Source of the DNA: Cornus controversa
Lineage: Eukaryota > Streptophyta > Magnoliopsida > Cornales > Cornaceae
DNA length: 64,000 nucleotides
Direction of reading: 5' to 3'
Assembly: GCA_026545225.1 (NCBI GenBank)
Contig: CM048854.1
Coordinates: forward strand, 26,270,730 to 26,334,729
The notes below the pieces were generated by a model, which saw nothing but the letters and a program-made list of their open reading frames with translations, did no database searches and was not told where the DNA came from. Numbering within the stretch: the stretch's first letter is position 1; each line of letters starts with the position of its first letter. Below are positions 34,901-45,128 of this stretch, piece by piece. A program made the translations under genes and the position numbers.

Positions 34901-35373
34901 TTTCAGCTGAAATCTTAATCCTTTATGGGGGCAAAAAAAAATTCTCATCCTATTATATTCTTCTCTTAGCTTCCATCTCTTAGCTTAGCAACTTTTTCAT
35001 ATGATTATATTCTTCTCCCTGATATTACCACTTAATATAAGCCAAATACTAGCATTTCAACCAGTTAATACATCTTTTCTCTCTATCGGCCCTAACTAAT
35101 GAAATTTTAAAGATCAAAAATAGTAATAGCATTTCTTTTCCAAGAATTCCTCAGTAAAAAAAAGGGAGACAACTGTTGTATGTATGCTTTTTTTCAATTT
35201 AACTGTTGGTTCCAGGTTTCTGCTAGAGCATAAAGAGCAACATGAAACATTCATATATATATATATATGATGAAGTACCTTTTGATTGATCGAACGAGAT
35301 CAAGAGAAGTAGGGTTTCGCATTCTGTCAAGAAAGTCGTAGAATGTAAGCGACTGAGTCGAACTCGTTTCCAT
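19934..35373 (-). CDS. VPS9A: VPS9-domain Rab5 guanine nucleotide exchange factor
   Basis: Six exons on the minus strand, in transcript order: 35373-35279, 33368-33221, 30492-30322, 22000-21824, 20698-20311, 20136-19934. Phases agree and give 393 residues. The family activates plant Rab5 GTPases (RABF1, RABF2) on endosomes, driving vacuolar and endocytic traffic. Conserved parts are [11 protein letters not shown] and SIKSFIVSFS (N-terminal helices), [49 protein letters not shown], and the VPS9 core [19 protein letters not shown] with [12 protein letters not shown]. The catalytic Asp 185 and Tyr 225, known from Arabidopsis VPS9A, fall at the same residue numbers here. A C-terminal helix resembling '[17 protein letters not shown]' is kept, but the linker is short: 393 residues against about 520 in Arabidopsis. 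Intron 4 begins with GC instead of GT. Intron 3 (22001-30321) is swollen to 8.3 kb by a LINE and a hAT-like insertion. Confidence 0.93.
21822..21823 (-). other. Non-canonical GC donor of VPS9A intron 4
   Basis: On the minus strand, exon 4 ends ATCAAG and the intron begins GCAAGC. It ends at the AG at 20699-20700. This join alone gives YVTIK followed by ANPPRLHSN, which matches the conserved VPS9 core. The nearest GT downstream (TTGGTAATA) would put exon 5 out of frame. GC donors with an AAG exon end are the known minor class of U2 introns. Confidence 0.85.
22385..22625. repeat. Direct repeats in VPS9A intron 3
   Basis: A segment of about 70 bp beginning 'gttaaccacca' and ending 'atccttcaaca' occurs at 22384-22449 and again at 22548-22620, with about 100 bp between. 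The second copy has a small internal insertion. The spacing suggests a decayed mobile element with direct end repeats. Confidence 0.6.
22626..24380. other. VPS9A intron 3, non-coding part
   Basis: Intron DNA with no recognised exon or element. Open frames such as those at 22717-23013 and 23351-23614 lack similarity to anything I recognise and are AT-biased. Confidence 0.5.
24380..24950 (+). mobile_element. Possible LINE tail fragment, plus strand
   Basis: Around 24800-24900 one frame reads [14 protein letters not shown], followed by a lysine-rich stretch. It resembles the C terminus of plant LINE polyproteins and the [14 protein letters not shown] phrase of the minus-strand LINE next door (about 25900). 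Upstream frames are broken by stops. A C22 run lies at 24519-24540. It is probably a separate, inverted fragment of the same LINE class inside the intron. Confidence 0.4.
24519..24540. repeat. C22 homopolymer
   Basis: Twenty-two consecutive C residues, preceded by another five C after one A. Such runs are rare in plant genomes and prone to sequencing and assembly error. A G24 run at 25746-25769 and a C17 run at 29617-29633 lie nearby in the same intron. Confidence 0.95.
25746..25769. repeat. G24 homopolymer at the LINE 3' end
   Basis: Twenty-four consecutive G residues next to the 3' end of the minus-strand LINE. On the LINE strand the run is poly-C directly after a GGGCTGCG phrase. Confidence 0.95.
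26179..26610 (-). pseudogene. LINE zf-RVT domain fragment
   Basis: A 143-codon open frame with [13 protein letters not shown] at the start and [20 protein letters not shown] near the end, the hallmark phrases of the zinc-binding region that follows reverse transcriptase in plant LINEs. It is a fragment of the element at 25770-30173, not a host gene. Confidence 0.8.
26439..27150. repeat. Internal direct duplication inside the LINE
   Basis: 26439-26813 (starting gtctaccaaactggacatct) is repeated as 26814-27150 (starting gtcaaccaaactggacatct) with small deletions. The two copies share the 'ccaaaagttgacat', 'cctaaaccgaatgtgtgtga' and 'atgcactctccaaacttgct' phrases. The offset is 375 bp. A complete LINE has this region once, so the duplication happened after or during insertion. 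Confidence 0.85.
27872..28174 (-). pseudogene. LINE reverse transcriptase fragment
   Basis: One frame carries [20 protein letters not shown], then [20 protein letters not shown] and [15 protein letters not shown], which are reverse transcriptase fingers and palm motifs of plant LINEs. Its upstream half (29018-29151, [10 protein letters not shown]) was separated by the 843 bp hAT-like insertion. The target duplication ctccccac encodes part of the VGS codons on this strand. Confidence 0.85.
28175..29017. mobile_element. Non-autonomous hAT-like element, copy 3
   Basis: The 843 bp element starts ctaggaagcacgg and ends ccgtgcttctaag. It is flanked by a perfect 8 bp duplication ctccccac at 28167-28174 and 29018-29025 and interrupts the LINE reverse transcriptase. 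The left arm has at least three copies of a 'gtgttggacacgtgtcggac' unit with CACGTG cores, and the right arm has several 'gtatccgtgtc' units. The middle (about 28310-28910) is T-rich and non-coding. It is the clearest copy of a four-member family in this window. Confidence 0.9.
29617..29633. repeat. C17 homopolymer inside the LINE
   Basis: Seventeen consecutive C residues within the region between endonuclease and reverse transcriptase of the minus-strand LINE. It creates proline-rich or glycine-rich spurious frames. Confidence 0.95.
31309..31935. mobile_element. Old hAT-like element, copy 4 (decayed)
   Basis: The left end ctaataagcacatacac and the right end catgcttcttac resemble the ends of the family at 3564, 10696 and 28175. 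Subterminal 'gtgtcc' and 'catgtcc' phrases occur on both sides. The flanks ccgagatc and caagattt agree at only 5 of 8 positions. It lies in intron 2 of VPS9A. The call rests on similarity of ends and order, and the boundaries are approximate. Confidence 0.5.
33542..33956. repeat. GGAAGGGA-rich foldback-like repeat in VPS9A intron 1
   Basis: The left part has repeated 'ggatggaagggaaggga' units and the right part has the inverted counterpart 'catccttcccctcttcctc' and 'ttccctttccttctc'. The outer edges carry 'cgataggag' and, inverted, 'ttggtaggag'. This resembles a small non-autonomous DNA element with long imperfect inverted ends. No target duplication was seen. Confidence 0.45.
33957..35278. 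other. VPS9A intron 1, remaining part
   Basis: Non-coding intron sequence, AT-rich. A partly repeated 'gtacatataatgctg' phrase occurs at 34514 and 34579. No exon or element was identified. Confidence 0.5.
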
Positions 35374-35800
35374 TGCTCCACCACTGCCCTTGCAATTGTT
35401 CGTTTTGCCCTCTCTCTCTCTCTATATATGTATAATAATATATATGCACAATTATACAAGATATACCACCAAGCGGCACCACACCCTTTATCTGTCTCTG
35501 TCTCTCTCTCTCTAAAACTGTGTTTTCTCTCTCTAAGATTGGTGAATTAAAACAGGAGAAGGGGGCATTAGCATTAGCCATAGGTTCAAGAAGAGGTCTG
35601 TATAAGACCAGTGAGGAAGGAAGAATGTTAGGTACTGTACTTGGGTTGCGCACGTGACTGTGTTGACCACAGTAACCGAAGTTTAGTGGGTTCACGTGGG
35701 CCGGGCTCGTCAACTTTCGGCCTATGAACAACTAGCCCAAACCTCAATAAGCCCCAAATAGAACACCTTTCCATGATCCACACCAAGCGGATGGAATAAT
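35374..35800 (-). promoter_or_regulatory. VPS9A leader and promoter region
   Basis: The 427 bp between the ATG at 35373 and the Harbinger insertion must hold the leader and core promoter. On the minus strand it carries GA/AG tracts at about 35411-35424 and 35494-35516, common in plant promoters and leaders, and a TATATATTATTATACATATA stretch near 35424-35444. The exact start of transcription cannot be placed. Confidence 0.4.
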
Positions 35801-36316
35801 TTGGGGCCAGTTTGCTAACCGTTTTTGTTTATTGTTTATTGTTTAAGTGTTTGTATAAACAGTGTTTATGTTTTGATTATGTTTATCCATAAACAGCATC
35901 ATTGTTTGATAACGTAAAAACGTTTGACCTGTTTTAAAAATCATAAATATAAAAACATGTTTGTTAACCTTAAATTATTTTTAAAAAAAATCAACATAGT
36001 AAAGCAAAAAAGATAGTCATTATTTGACAATGTTGATTGTTACAATTATTAATATAAAAATAGACATGTAGAAAGACATTAGAAATAGTAATGCTTAAAC
36101 AAAAACTTATTTTCACCAAAAAATAAAAAAACAATCCAAAATATATTCAATTAACCAAAAGACAGTTTGCATGTCCATTCACCAAAATTATAGCATTTGC
36201 AAAATATATGCCACCATCAAGGTGCTATACTACAAAACAAATTCCATTACTAATCTGCTATGCACCAAAAATCATGTCACTACCAACAGATCATAATGAG
36301 ATTTAGAACAACATTT

Positions 36317-37659
36317 TCAATGACGTGTTACATAGTCATTCCATATTTCATTAGCAATTATATCACGAAATTCACTCATTTGCCGAAGTTCACTTTGAAT
36401 GACATTGACTTCAATAGGGGCAGCTTGAGAAGTATTGGCCCTCACATTTTCAAGTTCCATATTTTCATCTCCATATTCTGCAAATAGAGTGTCTAAACGT
36501 ACTTCCATCCTAATAAAATTGTAAATTGCACAACATGCAATCACAATATCTACTTGCACATCTATGTTGTACGGTGCCATTAACCTCAATATAGGAAATT
36601 TTGACTTTAAAACACCAAAACAACGCTCAATAACATTCCGAAGAGATGAATGTTTGAAGTTATAAAGTTCCTCACGATGCACCAGTCCTCTACGACTTCT
36701 CCTGTACTCTTGCAAATGGTATCTTTCACCACGATATGATGCTAGAAACCCCAGCATGTTACTGTAACCAGAGTCAACTAAGTAATACTTACCTGCATCC
36801 AAAGAACAATAAAATGACTTCAAAGTCTAATTATTGCCCCTACTTAAACCGTTAATGATATTTCAATTACCTTCTGGTGGTAATGGAAATTGATTTTCAG
36901 CCTTACTGAGACATTGCATTAAGACATGTGAGTCATGAACACTTCCTTCCCAACCCGCCATCACAAAAGTAAACTGCATGTCGAAAGAACATGCTGCCAA
37001 CACATTTTGTGTCGTGTCTGATTTTCTCCCACGATAAGGAATCTGATCAGAAGATGGAACAATAGCATTCACATGGGTTCCATCTATAGCTCCAATGCAA
37101 TCCTATAATAAAATTGTTAGTTAACATGTAAATGAATAAAATGCATATAATTATTCACAAAAAATTGTTATAGATTACAATGAAATGCACCTTAAAAAAA
37201 GGATAGTGTTTAGGATTGTATAGAATTTCTGGAGGAACAACAATAAAATTTGGCGGACTTATACTCTGACTTGCCAATAACAGAATCACTTTTAGAACAT
37301 GATGAAAGTATTTGGCCACTGTTTGTCCAGAGTGTTGAAATCTATCAGAAACAAATTGATTTGTCGCGTTATGACCTACAGTTAGTAAAAACATTCCAAC
37401 TTACTCTTGTACCCCCACATACCTTTCTTCCTTTAACCCTAAAGACATGTTGTTCCATTCGAAACAAATGAAAACATCTTGTTGAGTTACTATATAATAC
37501 CTCCAATACAAAATCATTACCAGTTAAACGTGAATTCCTACACGGTCTTTTAAATACAAATTTGTTCGCATACTCATTCAAAATGGTGAGAAGAAGCAAT
37601 TGCTCCTCGTCATCATCCTCATCATCGTCATCATCAAGAGAAAGCCTTCTAGGATCCAT
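36317..37659 (-). pseudogene. Harbinger DDE transposase, disabled
   Basis: From 37659 downward: an Asp/Glu-rich start (MDPRRLSLDDDDDEDDDEE), a helical DNA-binding region, then VGHNATNQFVSDRFQHSGQT and YPFFK. An intron follows (about 37191-37104), then the catalytic part DCIGAIDGTHV, GWEGSVHDSHVL, a second intron (about 36869-36802), and VDSGY, RSRRGLVHREELYNFKHSSL and NVIERCFGVLKSKFPILR. The three DDE acidic residues are present (Asp in GAIDG, Asp in VHDS, Glu in VIERCFG). A frameshift near 37400 and a TAA where the family has a Gln codon just before VGMFLLTVGHN break the reading frame. It would catalyse cut-and-paste transposition if intact. Confidence 0.85.
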
Positions 37660-37905
37660 ATCAAGTACCTGGTATAATTACAATTATTTCATAATTACAA
37701 ACATACAAGTAATAATACACAAATAAAATCAAAATTAAAATTAAAATGATAACATAATAATAGCATATAACATGTCTACAAACGAAAAAACATTAATACA
37801 TAACATACGAAACATCCATACATGTCCACCTACATAGAGTTAAAATATTATTTAAGAGATTACAAACTTAAAATAGAAATCAAACATTGTTCCAACACAC
37901 AAAGT

Positions 37906-38984
37906 TCAAAGAGTGCTTATCCAACCCTTCTTCCTATCATCACTCATTTTAAGGAACACATTCCTCCACAATGGAATGTTGATCATATGTGTAATTGCCT
38001 TGGAGTACTGCACGTGATCAATCCCATCAAGGGAGTCTATGGCCTGCATGCATTTAAACATCATGTCAACATCAGCTTTAGGTGCGGTTCCTTGACCAGA
38101 CTCACTATCAGCACTCAACCCTACAGAAGCAGATCCAACAGGAGGAGATGGAGTAAGTAGTGCCTTCTCATATGCCTCAACTTTCTTCTCATATGCATTA
38201 GCTTTCCTCACGTTACTATTAGACAATTTTTCCAAAGCTGATGACATGTTAACCGTGAAGTTCTCTTTTTTGTTCTTACGAGTTATTCTTGGAGATCGGC
38301 TTCGTTGCCGACCTCCCCTCTCCTCCTCCTCCTCCTCCTCATCATCATCATCCAAATTGTAACTTGGACGAAAATGTTCTTTCTCTTTTTCAGTCTCATG
38401 ACGAGAAGGAACTCTCGTGGATGCACGTGCATGAGAGCCAATTGCAATTGTCTCGTCAAAGATGAAACTTGGTTTGTCATAGTGCTTGCATAGTTTTTTC
38501 TTGAATTTTTTACAACTCCTAAAAACCTACAAGTTCATGTATATTAGCAATTGTTAAAATAAATAAATAAATAAATAAGTGGCTAGTAAATGTTACTAAC
38601 CTTTGACAATCTTTCCCATCTCTCATCACTTAAAATTATCATTCCAGTAGTCTGATTATACCCGACACCTGTCTCTTGCATGAGCCTTTTGAAAATCTTA
38701 TAGTCAGACCTCATGATATTGAATTTGTTCCTAAGTTGATGCTTCTCCCAAGGATATCCACCAGTTCTTTTAATCATTTATGCTAGTAAATTATTCCACC
38801 CTTTGACATTGAAGGTTGATGTATTGTAGTTTCCATTTCTAACTTCCTCCTCCATTAAGAGAATGAATATTTCCTCAGATTGATCATTCCATAGTATTTT
38901 TTCATCATTGTCTCTCTTAGGTTCTTCCTCTAACTCAGATGTTTGAGTGTTGAGTTGTGAGAGATTTTCATCATTTAGATCCAT
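37906..38984 (-). pseudogene. Harbinger Myb/SANT-like partner gene, one stop
   Basis: The frame starts MDLNDENLSQLN at 38984 and carries a trihelix/Myb DNA-binding domain (WNDQSEEIFILLMEEEVRNG, VKGWNNLLA, MIKRTGGYPWEKHQLRNKF, ILSDERWERL). An intron of about 50 bp near 38580-38528 comes next, then CKKFKKKLCKHYDKPSF, an acidic block of Asp and Glu, basic RSRSPRITRKNKK, and a conserved C terminus ending near SDDRKKGW. A TAA codon at 38778-38780 interrupts the domain between NNLLA and MIKRT. In PIF/Harbinger elements this protein brings the transposase to the nucleus and the ends. Confidence 0.85.
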
Positions 38985-38989
38985 CTAAA

Positions 38990-41590
38990 TATCATTATAA
39001 TAATTATAATTAGCATTGAAAAAATTATAAAAGGAATGGCAACACCCAATTAACTCAAGAACAAAATAATGGTTGACTGTAAACCTATAAAATTAAAAAT
39101 ACACACAACTTGTTATACTTTTTAGTAAAATGGAGTTAGAATCAACCATGGGATGTTTTTCATAATATAACCAATGGACTCTAAATCATCTAATCATTCT
39201 AATATAAGATTGTGCAGTTTGTAATTCAGCTCTTTATTTTTTTCCTTTTCTGGTTTGCAACAAATGCTGAAGTCAGAATTATCTTTAGCCAAATATAAAC
39301 TAACTGAAACACTGAGAGAACATATGCCTTAAGATATCCATGGTAGTGGTACTCAAACTTGCTACTAACATGAAAACAATAGTCATGAATAACTGTTAAA
39401 TTTTTGGCAAATAGCATGAATTTCAAGAATTTACAAACAATTAGAAAAATAAAAAATATATATATTATTGTATAAACTCTGATCAGTCAGTAAAAATTGA
39501 TGATGAGAAGTCGTTCGCTTGTCAGACTAGCTTCAAGTTGGACAAGGTAATGTCTGATAGAAAAATTAACTGATGGTGCTACAAAGTGGCTACTCTAAAG
39601 ACTTGAATTTCCAATCTCAGACTTGACATTCTGAGCTTTTACCACTTTATCAACCAAGGCCACATATTTTCTGGTTATGGTAAAAAAGATTCTTACTAGA
39701 AAAAAGGATAATACAATGGCTTAAGATATGCTCAAATGCAATACAGAACCCACTATAAGTCTAGTGTGAATGCTACTGAACTGTGGAAAGGAAAAGAAAA
39801 GAAAAAAGATAACATTTAATGCTATATATTTTTCTTTATAATTATTCCCATTTCTCATTGGGTTAAATTTTAAGTGGTCTTCTTAGGTTGTAATCAAATT
39901 TACCAAATTTTTCTCTCTCTCTCTTTGATCTTCAATTTTCTTTTATTTACATTTTTTCTTTGCAAGAAGTTTCAGTTTTTCATTCTCAGATCACTAATAT
40001 AAAACATATCTTTTGGTATAATTATTTGAATTCCTTGCCAATTTTTTCCCAAACTGAGCACCTTAGGTAAAATTTTCTTCTATAAATTGCTCGTGTGAAT
40101 TAGGGATTCAAGTGGGAATAAAGATCAACATCAGATTCAGATAAAAAACTGCGTATAGCACTCATTGTTGCTCCTCAGCTCTTAAATAACTCAATTTTTA
40201 TTTATTTGCATGTCAAAAACTAACTTATTAACAATAAAAAAAAGGGCCTCATTTTAGAGTCTTTGCCTCAAACCTTGCTTCATATTGAGCCCCGACTCTG
40301 TCCTAGATATTACAATCTAAATCTAGAGAAAGTTTAGGGATAACGAACCAGCCACTAAGTCAGCTCCATTTCATGGCTAAGATGCTATAAGACAAAACAA
40401 AACTTGATGCAAGACAGTTGAGATGTATCACATTAGAAATGAGGACATAAAAAATAGTATGGGTATCACTCCAGTGGTCTATTAAAATAATGAGAAGCTG
40501 ACTAAGATAGTTTACATATGTAAGTTGATGGCCAATAATAGCACCAGCTGTTAAGAGGAATGACTACACTGCTGTGAGTTGGGACAGTTCTTTTGAGGAA
40601 ATCTAGTGGAAGGAGAAAGATGAAAACTAAAATCGCTGAAATTGCAGAAAGAATATTGATGTAATGGTCATATGACAATTGATATTATGATAAAAATGTA
40701 ATAATGCAATTGATATTATGATAAAATGGCGATGATGGATTAGAAAGAGGTCAACCTAATAATTATGATGTATGCCTATCACGAAGACTCATAGCTGTCA
40801 CTTGTATATCTGAACCCATAATAAGTAGTGTTTAGTTTTATGTCTTCTTTCACTCTTTGAGATGCAGTAAGCATAATCCCTCTGCACTTGGTGCAGTCAT
40901 ATTGTTTTTACTATGTTTGTGGATTTATCATAGAAAGAATTCACACAAATCTCATAAGAGAAATGCTCTTAGTTCAAGTAACTTCTTTTACTGCATCACT
41001 CAATTTCATTCCTCATTCACAAAATTTGTGGGTATTTATGAATTTACATATATTTCGCCTTCTTGTTCTCTCTCTGATATTCTTTGTTTTGCTTCAGATT
41101 TTTATATTGAAAGGGCCTTCATTAGCTCCATTTATGGGTAAAATAAATTCCTTGAAGATGAATTGCAATAAGGGATCTGTACTTTTAATGGACTTGAACT
41201 TGAACTTGAGTTTAAATATATATTTTTTTTATTGTTTCTACATATGGAATCTAGTTTTCTCATCTGCAATGCATAACCTTTAAATATTCATTAACCAATT
41301 TTTATTTTTATTTTATATATATACATGAAGATATGATTTCACAACATTCACTGTGTTAGGAATTGAATTTAGGAACTTCGGTCATAATAACAGATATCAA
41401 GTGAGGTTTATTTGACTACAATCATGTATGTATATATATATATATATAACAGATGCTTCACGTATTACCCGTTAACCTGTCACAGTAAACCAGTAGCTAC
41501 CAAACATGTCTTTTGAATTTTAATCAAAAGTCACATCTTATCATTCTTGCATCAACAAACCAAGAATCATAAATATAATATATATCAGTA
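38990..41590. other. Non-coding interior of the Harbinger element
   Basis: About 2.6 kb of AT-rich DNA upstream of the Myb/SANT gene on the element strand. It may hold the promoter and leader of that gene. No protein, RNA gene or nested element was recognised. Open frames at 40857-41283 show no known domain. Confidence 0.5.
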
Positions 41591-42158
41591 TCTTTGAGAG
41601 CCATACACAACATAAATTCAAGACAAGAGAGAGAGTTTGAGAAAGTGAGAGGAAAGAGAGAGTTTGAGAAACGAGAAAACGAGAGAGCACAAACCTGTAT
41701 CGCGTTGGAAGAGAGAGAAATCGGTGAACTAGATCTCGCTGGTGGAGGAGAAGCCGGCTGGTGGTGGAGGAGATGGCGGCTAGTGGTGGAGATGGCGACT
41801 GGAGGTGGAGGAGATGGCGGCTAGAGGTGGAGGAGAAAACATCTTGGAAAATACTGATTCTGATCTAGGGCAGAAGTGAGGCGAAAGAGAAGCACAAATC
41901 TGATTTTATTCCCGCTACAGTAAAAAAAACTCTCCGCTACAGTGTATATTGCTTCGCATACCGCTACAGTAATTATATAAACATAAATGCATAAACATCA
42001 AAATGCTGTTTACAAATCAAGGCTTCCGCAACAGTACTTGTTTAAGAGTGTTTGAAGATTTTATAAACAAAACAAAATTTATCAAACATGTTTTTACCCT
42101 CAATCTGTTTAAATAAACAATAAATATCAAACAAAAATAGTTAGCAAACAGGCCCTTG

Positions 42159-42850
42159 ATACGACCCGCCAACATAACTCAAACACGATACCTTAACAAG
42201 TTTGGGTTCACCTTAATTATGTTAGTGTCAATTCGTTTAACCTGTTTAATTAATCATGTTCGTGTTTTCGAGTTCAACCCTATTAATCCAATTAGACTAG
42301 TTTAATTAATCGTATTAGGTCAACTTGTAACTCAATTATTATGAATATTTCTGTTATTTCAATATGAATATTGGATTTAATTTTTTTTAATTCTATTGTT
42401 CCAATTACCATGGACATTTCTCTTGCTATATTTATTACTTTATTTGCTTTTTATTCCAAATTACTCCAAGGTGAATTATGAAGCTGAGCTCCTCCTTGTA
42501 TCAAATTTATTATCAAGTATATAGTCTTGTGCACACATTAATTTGTACTATTTGGTCAATGGCGATTAATAATGATCGTCAATAATTTACTGCAATTGAG
42601 GAGTACTTTTACAATAAATTAAATGTAAATACATTAGGTGATTCTGGATCGTGCATTTACAACACACATAATAAATTTTATTGTGTGTGTACAATACACA
42701 CAATCTAAATTCACCGAATGTATTGTAGATCTTCTCGCAATTGAGAGGTCCTACACAAGTCCCTAAATGGATAGTCATAAAAGCATTTATAGGTATTGTA
42801 TTCTACTAAAAAAAGTAGTCACAAAAAAGGTAATCTTTTTCTATTTTTTG
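42159..42850. other. AT-rich DNA between Harbinger and hAT elements
   Basis: No gene seen. The part at 42180-42330 has 'cgtttaacctgtttaatta' and 'caacttgtaactc' phrases like those inside the hAT element 42859-43560, so it may be a decayed relative. Confidence 0.4.
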
Positions 42851-42858
42851 GGTATGGG

Positions 42859-43560
42859 TAGGGGTGACAATTCGTATTCGCATGTCGTGTTCGTGTCATG
42901 TCGATGTATAAATATTCTACTAAACAACTCAACCCTAACCCTAACCCGACTCATTTAATAATCGTGTCAGAGACCCTTAACATTAACCCAACCTGTTTAC
43001 TAAACGTGTTACTCGTGTCAACCCGTATAACCCATTTAATAAACATGTCCTATAATGGCACGATTTATTTAATAACATTTTTAATACGTTTAACTTATAT
43101 CATATGAGTTTTTCCATGAAGATCATATAAAAAATAAAGTACATATCAATACATAAATCCTAAAATCAAACTATATTATAAATTTTGTACCTATATATAA
43201 CCTCAAAAACATACTAAGGTACTTCAACAACTAAGAAGACACCATAACAATCTCATCCTTGCGTTTTATGGCTATATCAATCCTGTAAACAAACAAATAG
43301 ATTACAAATAATTACAATATATATAACTATATATATATAAGTTAGTATAAAACCATAATATATAAATAACTCATGTCATAATCGTGTTGTAATCGTGTCA
43401 TGGGTTAGACAGCTTAAACCCAAATTCAACCCAATTTTTACATGTTGTGTTCGTGTCGACCCATTTATTAAACGTGTCGGCTTACCTCAAATTCAAACCC
43501 GCTTAATTCGTGTCGTGTTCAAGTCGTGTTATCGTGTCGTATCCAATTTTACCACCCCTA
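42859..43560. mobile_element. Non-autonomous hAT element with 8-bp TSD
   Basis: The 702 bp element starts taggggtgacaatt and ends aattttaccaccccta, with a perfect 8 bp duplication ggtatggg at 42851-42858 and 43561-43568. TAGGGGTG ends and an 8 bp duplication are classic hAT signs. Subterminal zones are rich in 'cgtgtcgtgttcgtgtc' and its complement. A short 'aaccctaaccctaaccc' phrase at about 42930 mimics plant telomere repeat over fewer than three units. There is no coding capacity. Confidence 0.85.
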
Positions 43561-43989
43561 GGTATGGGGTATTTATGTTTTTTTTTCATCCAAGAAAACT
43601 ACACATTCATTTGTCACTTGAAAAAATAAAGAAAATACTACTTAGAAAAGGAATATACATGTGATTGTTAGCCAATTTTATTTCTTTCCTAATAAATAAG
43701 TTCCACCATACTTTTAAAGAGACTTGAAATCTCCATCTTCTAAATTTAGTGACATTTCTGTGTTTAATTACTAGAATTGTCTCAAACACAGATTTTGAGT
43801 ACTTGTTATTTAAAATTTTCACATATAATTCCTCTTAAATAAATCCATACATTTTTTTTTTAATTTAAATTGCTCAATCTAAATTTGGACTATACTTCTT
43901 AAATAATAAAACCATACATTAATTTAAAATTCTTCAATCTAAATGGAGGCTCTAATTAATAAAACTTCAACAGTCTAAACCACCATGAC

Positions 43990-45128
43990 ATACAACTACT
44001 CTTAATTCTCTTATTTTTCGGATCTTTATAAGAAATTCAAGATCTGTTCACCAACCTTATTTGTAATTTAGTTTTGTTCATCTGCGGGCCTCATGTATTT
44101 GATCACTCCATCATATGACTCGGGATCCTTCTCATCTAAATCAGACTAACCCGACACTTTTTCAAAGCTAATGGTTTGTCTATTTTGATTGATACAAATG
44201 TGTCCATCAAAAGTGACTTTACATACTCCAACTAAAATATTGATTATGAACTCAATAAGATAACTTATTATAATCATCTCTATTGCAAGATTAGTCGGTG
44301 AATCTATTAAAAATGATCTTATAAACCTTAATCTATAGATTCATTAAAAGAGCCAAGTCTCAATCTCCTCACTTACATAATTGAGCACATACATCAATCA
44401 CATCATAGAAAAATAATATGTTATTGTTTTCACACAAGTTTTTATGTTACTTACTTTTTTCTCATAACATTATAATTTATTAAAAGCTTTATTCCAATCC
44501 CTGTAGATGTTTCGGACACAAACCTATTGCCACTCTCTAAATGTCTTAGATACAGGATCCTTCACAAATCCTTTAATAATGAATTAACTGCCAATTTACT
44601 TTGGATCCCTTTCACATGATTGTGTTTCAACTGCACTTGTTTGGATTTTTTTATTATAACACTCACTATGAGCTTGAATTAGTCTTATTGTCACAAAAGT
44701 CAATTTTTTACTGTAACACTCACTGTGAGATTGAATTAGTCTTATTGTTACAAAAGTCAAGGATAATTTAAGCTCACTCCATATAGAAATGTCCTTCTCT
44801 ATGATACTCAACAACTTACCATCCTCTTACTAGTGGAAAGTGCTATAAACTCTAATTCCATCATAGAATGAAATATATAATTAGTTTGCCTTTTTTGATT
44901 TATATGAAATAGCATGTTCACTAAAGTTAAAAATCCAGACTATCACATATAAAGAATCTTATTTCTCAAAATTTCAAGTAGCATCATTGTAATATGCAAT
45001 ACCTATTAGATATTTTCATCATGTAATCCATTATTCACAAAACCCTTAAAGTACCTAAAGATTCTCACAAGGTCAATCGGATTACTTGTGTGCATTCTTA
45101 AAGTACCCACTCCAAAAAATAAACTATG
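43990..45128 (-). pseudogene. Copia pol remnant, RT end and RNase H part
   Basis: Minus-strand frames with many stops still show Copia order. MHTSNPIDLVRIFRYFKGF and NNGLHDEN (45075-44990) match the 'TSNP..RVLRYLKGT' part. Then come MELEFIALSTS (near 44840), ISIWSELKLSLTF (near 44780) and a KSKQVQLKHNHVKG phrase (near 44620), which match the RNase H end. A 60-70 bp direct duplication covers the 'LTFVTIRLIQ(S/A)HSECY' codons at 44640-44760. The upstream continuation lies beyond the Gypsy-like insertion at 51836 and further right. A dead retrotransposon. Confidence 0.75.

Larger units (their letters stand above)
35804..42155 (-). mobile_element. PIF/Harbinger transposon, near-complete
   Basis: The 6,352 bp element has ends of about 40 bp in inverted orientation: left gggccagtttgctaac, right (reverse complement) gggcctgtttgctaac. 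Both continue with matching T-rich and 'attgttta' sequence. A 3 bp duplication TTG at 35801-35803 and 42156-42158 flanks it; the family duplicates 3 bp, most often TTA or TAA. It carries the two expected genes on the minus strand, a DDE transposase (36317-37659) and a Myb/SANT-like partner (37906-38984). About 2.6 kb of AT-rich DNA (39000-41590) with no recognised gene follows, then a GA-rich stretch near the right end. Each gene has one or two disabling lesions, so it is probably a recently dead autonomous element. It sits in the 5' flank of VPS9A. Confidence 0.9.

Noticed and set aside
37378-37412. Possible 29-nt intron in the Harbinger transposase (GTAAGT, TACTAAC, TAG)
   Set aside because: It has good-looking signals but is far below the minimum plant intron size. 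A neighbouring frame across the same bases gives the conserved VGMFLLTVGHN phrase, so a frameshift plus stop is the better reading.
41594-41824. Gly/Trp-rich open frame
   Set aside because: It arises from GA and GGTGGA repeats near the right end of the Harbinger element, with no protein-like pattern.
42928-42946. Telomere-like ccctaa repeat
   Set aside because: There are fewer than three units inside a hAT element, too short to be an interstitial telomere block.
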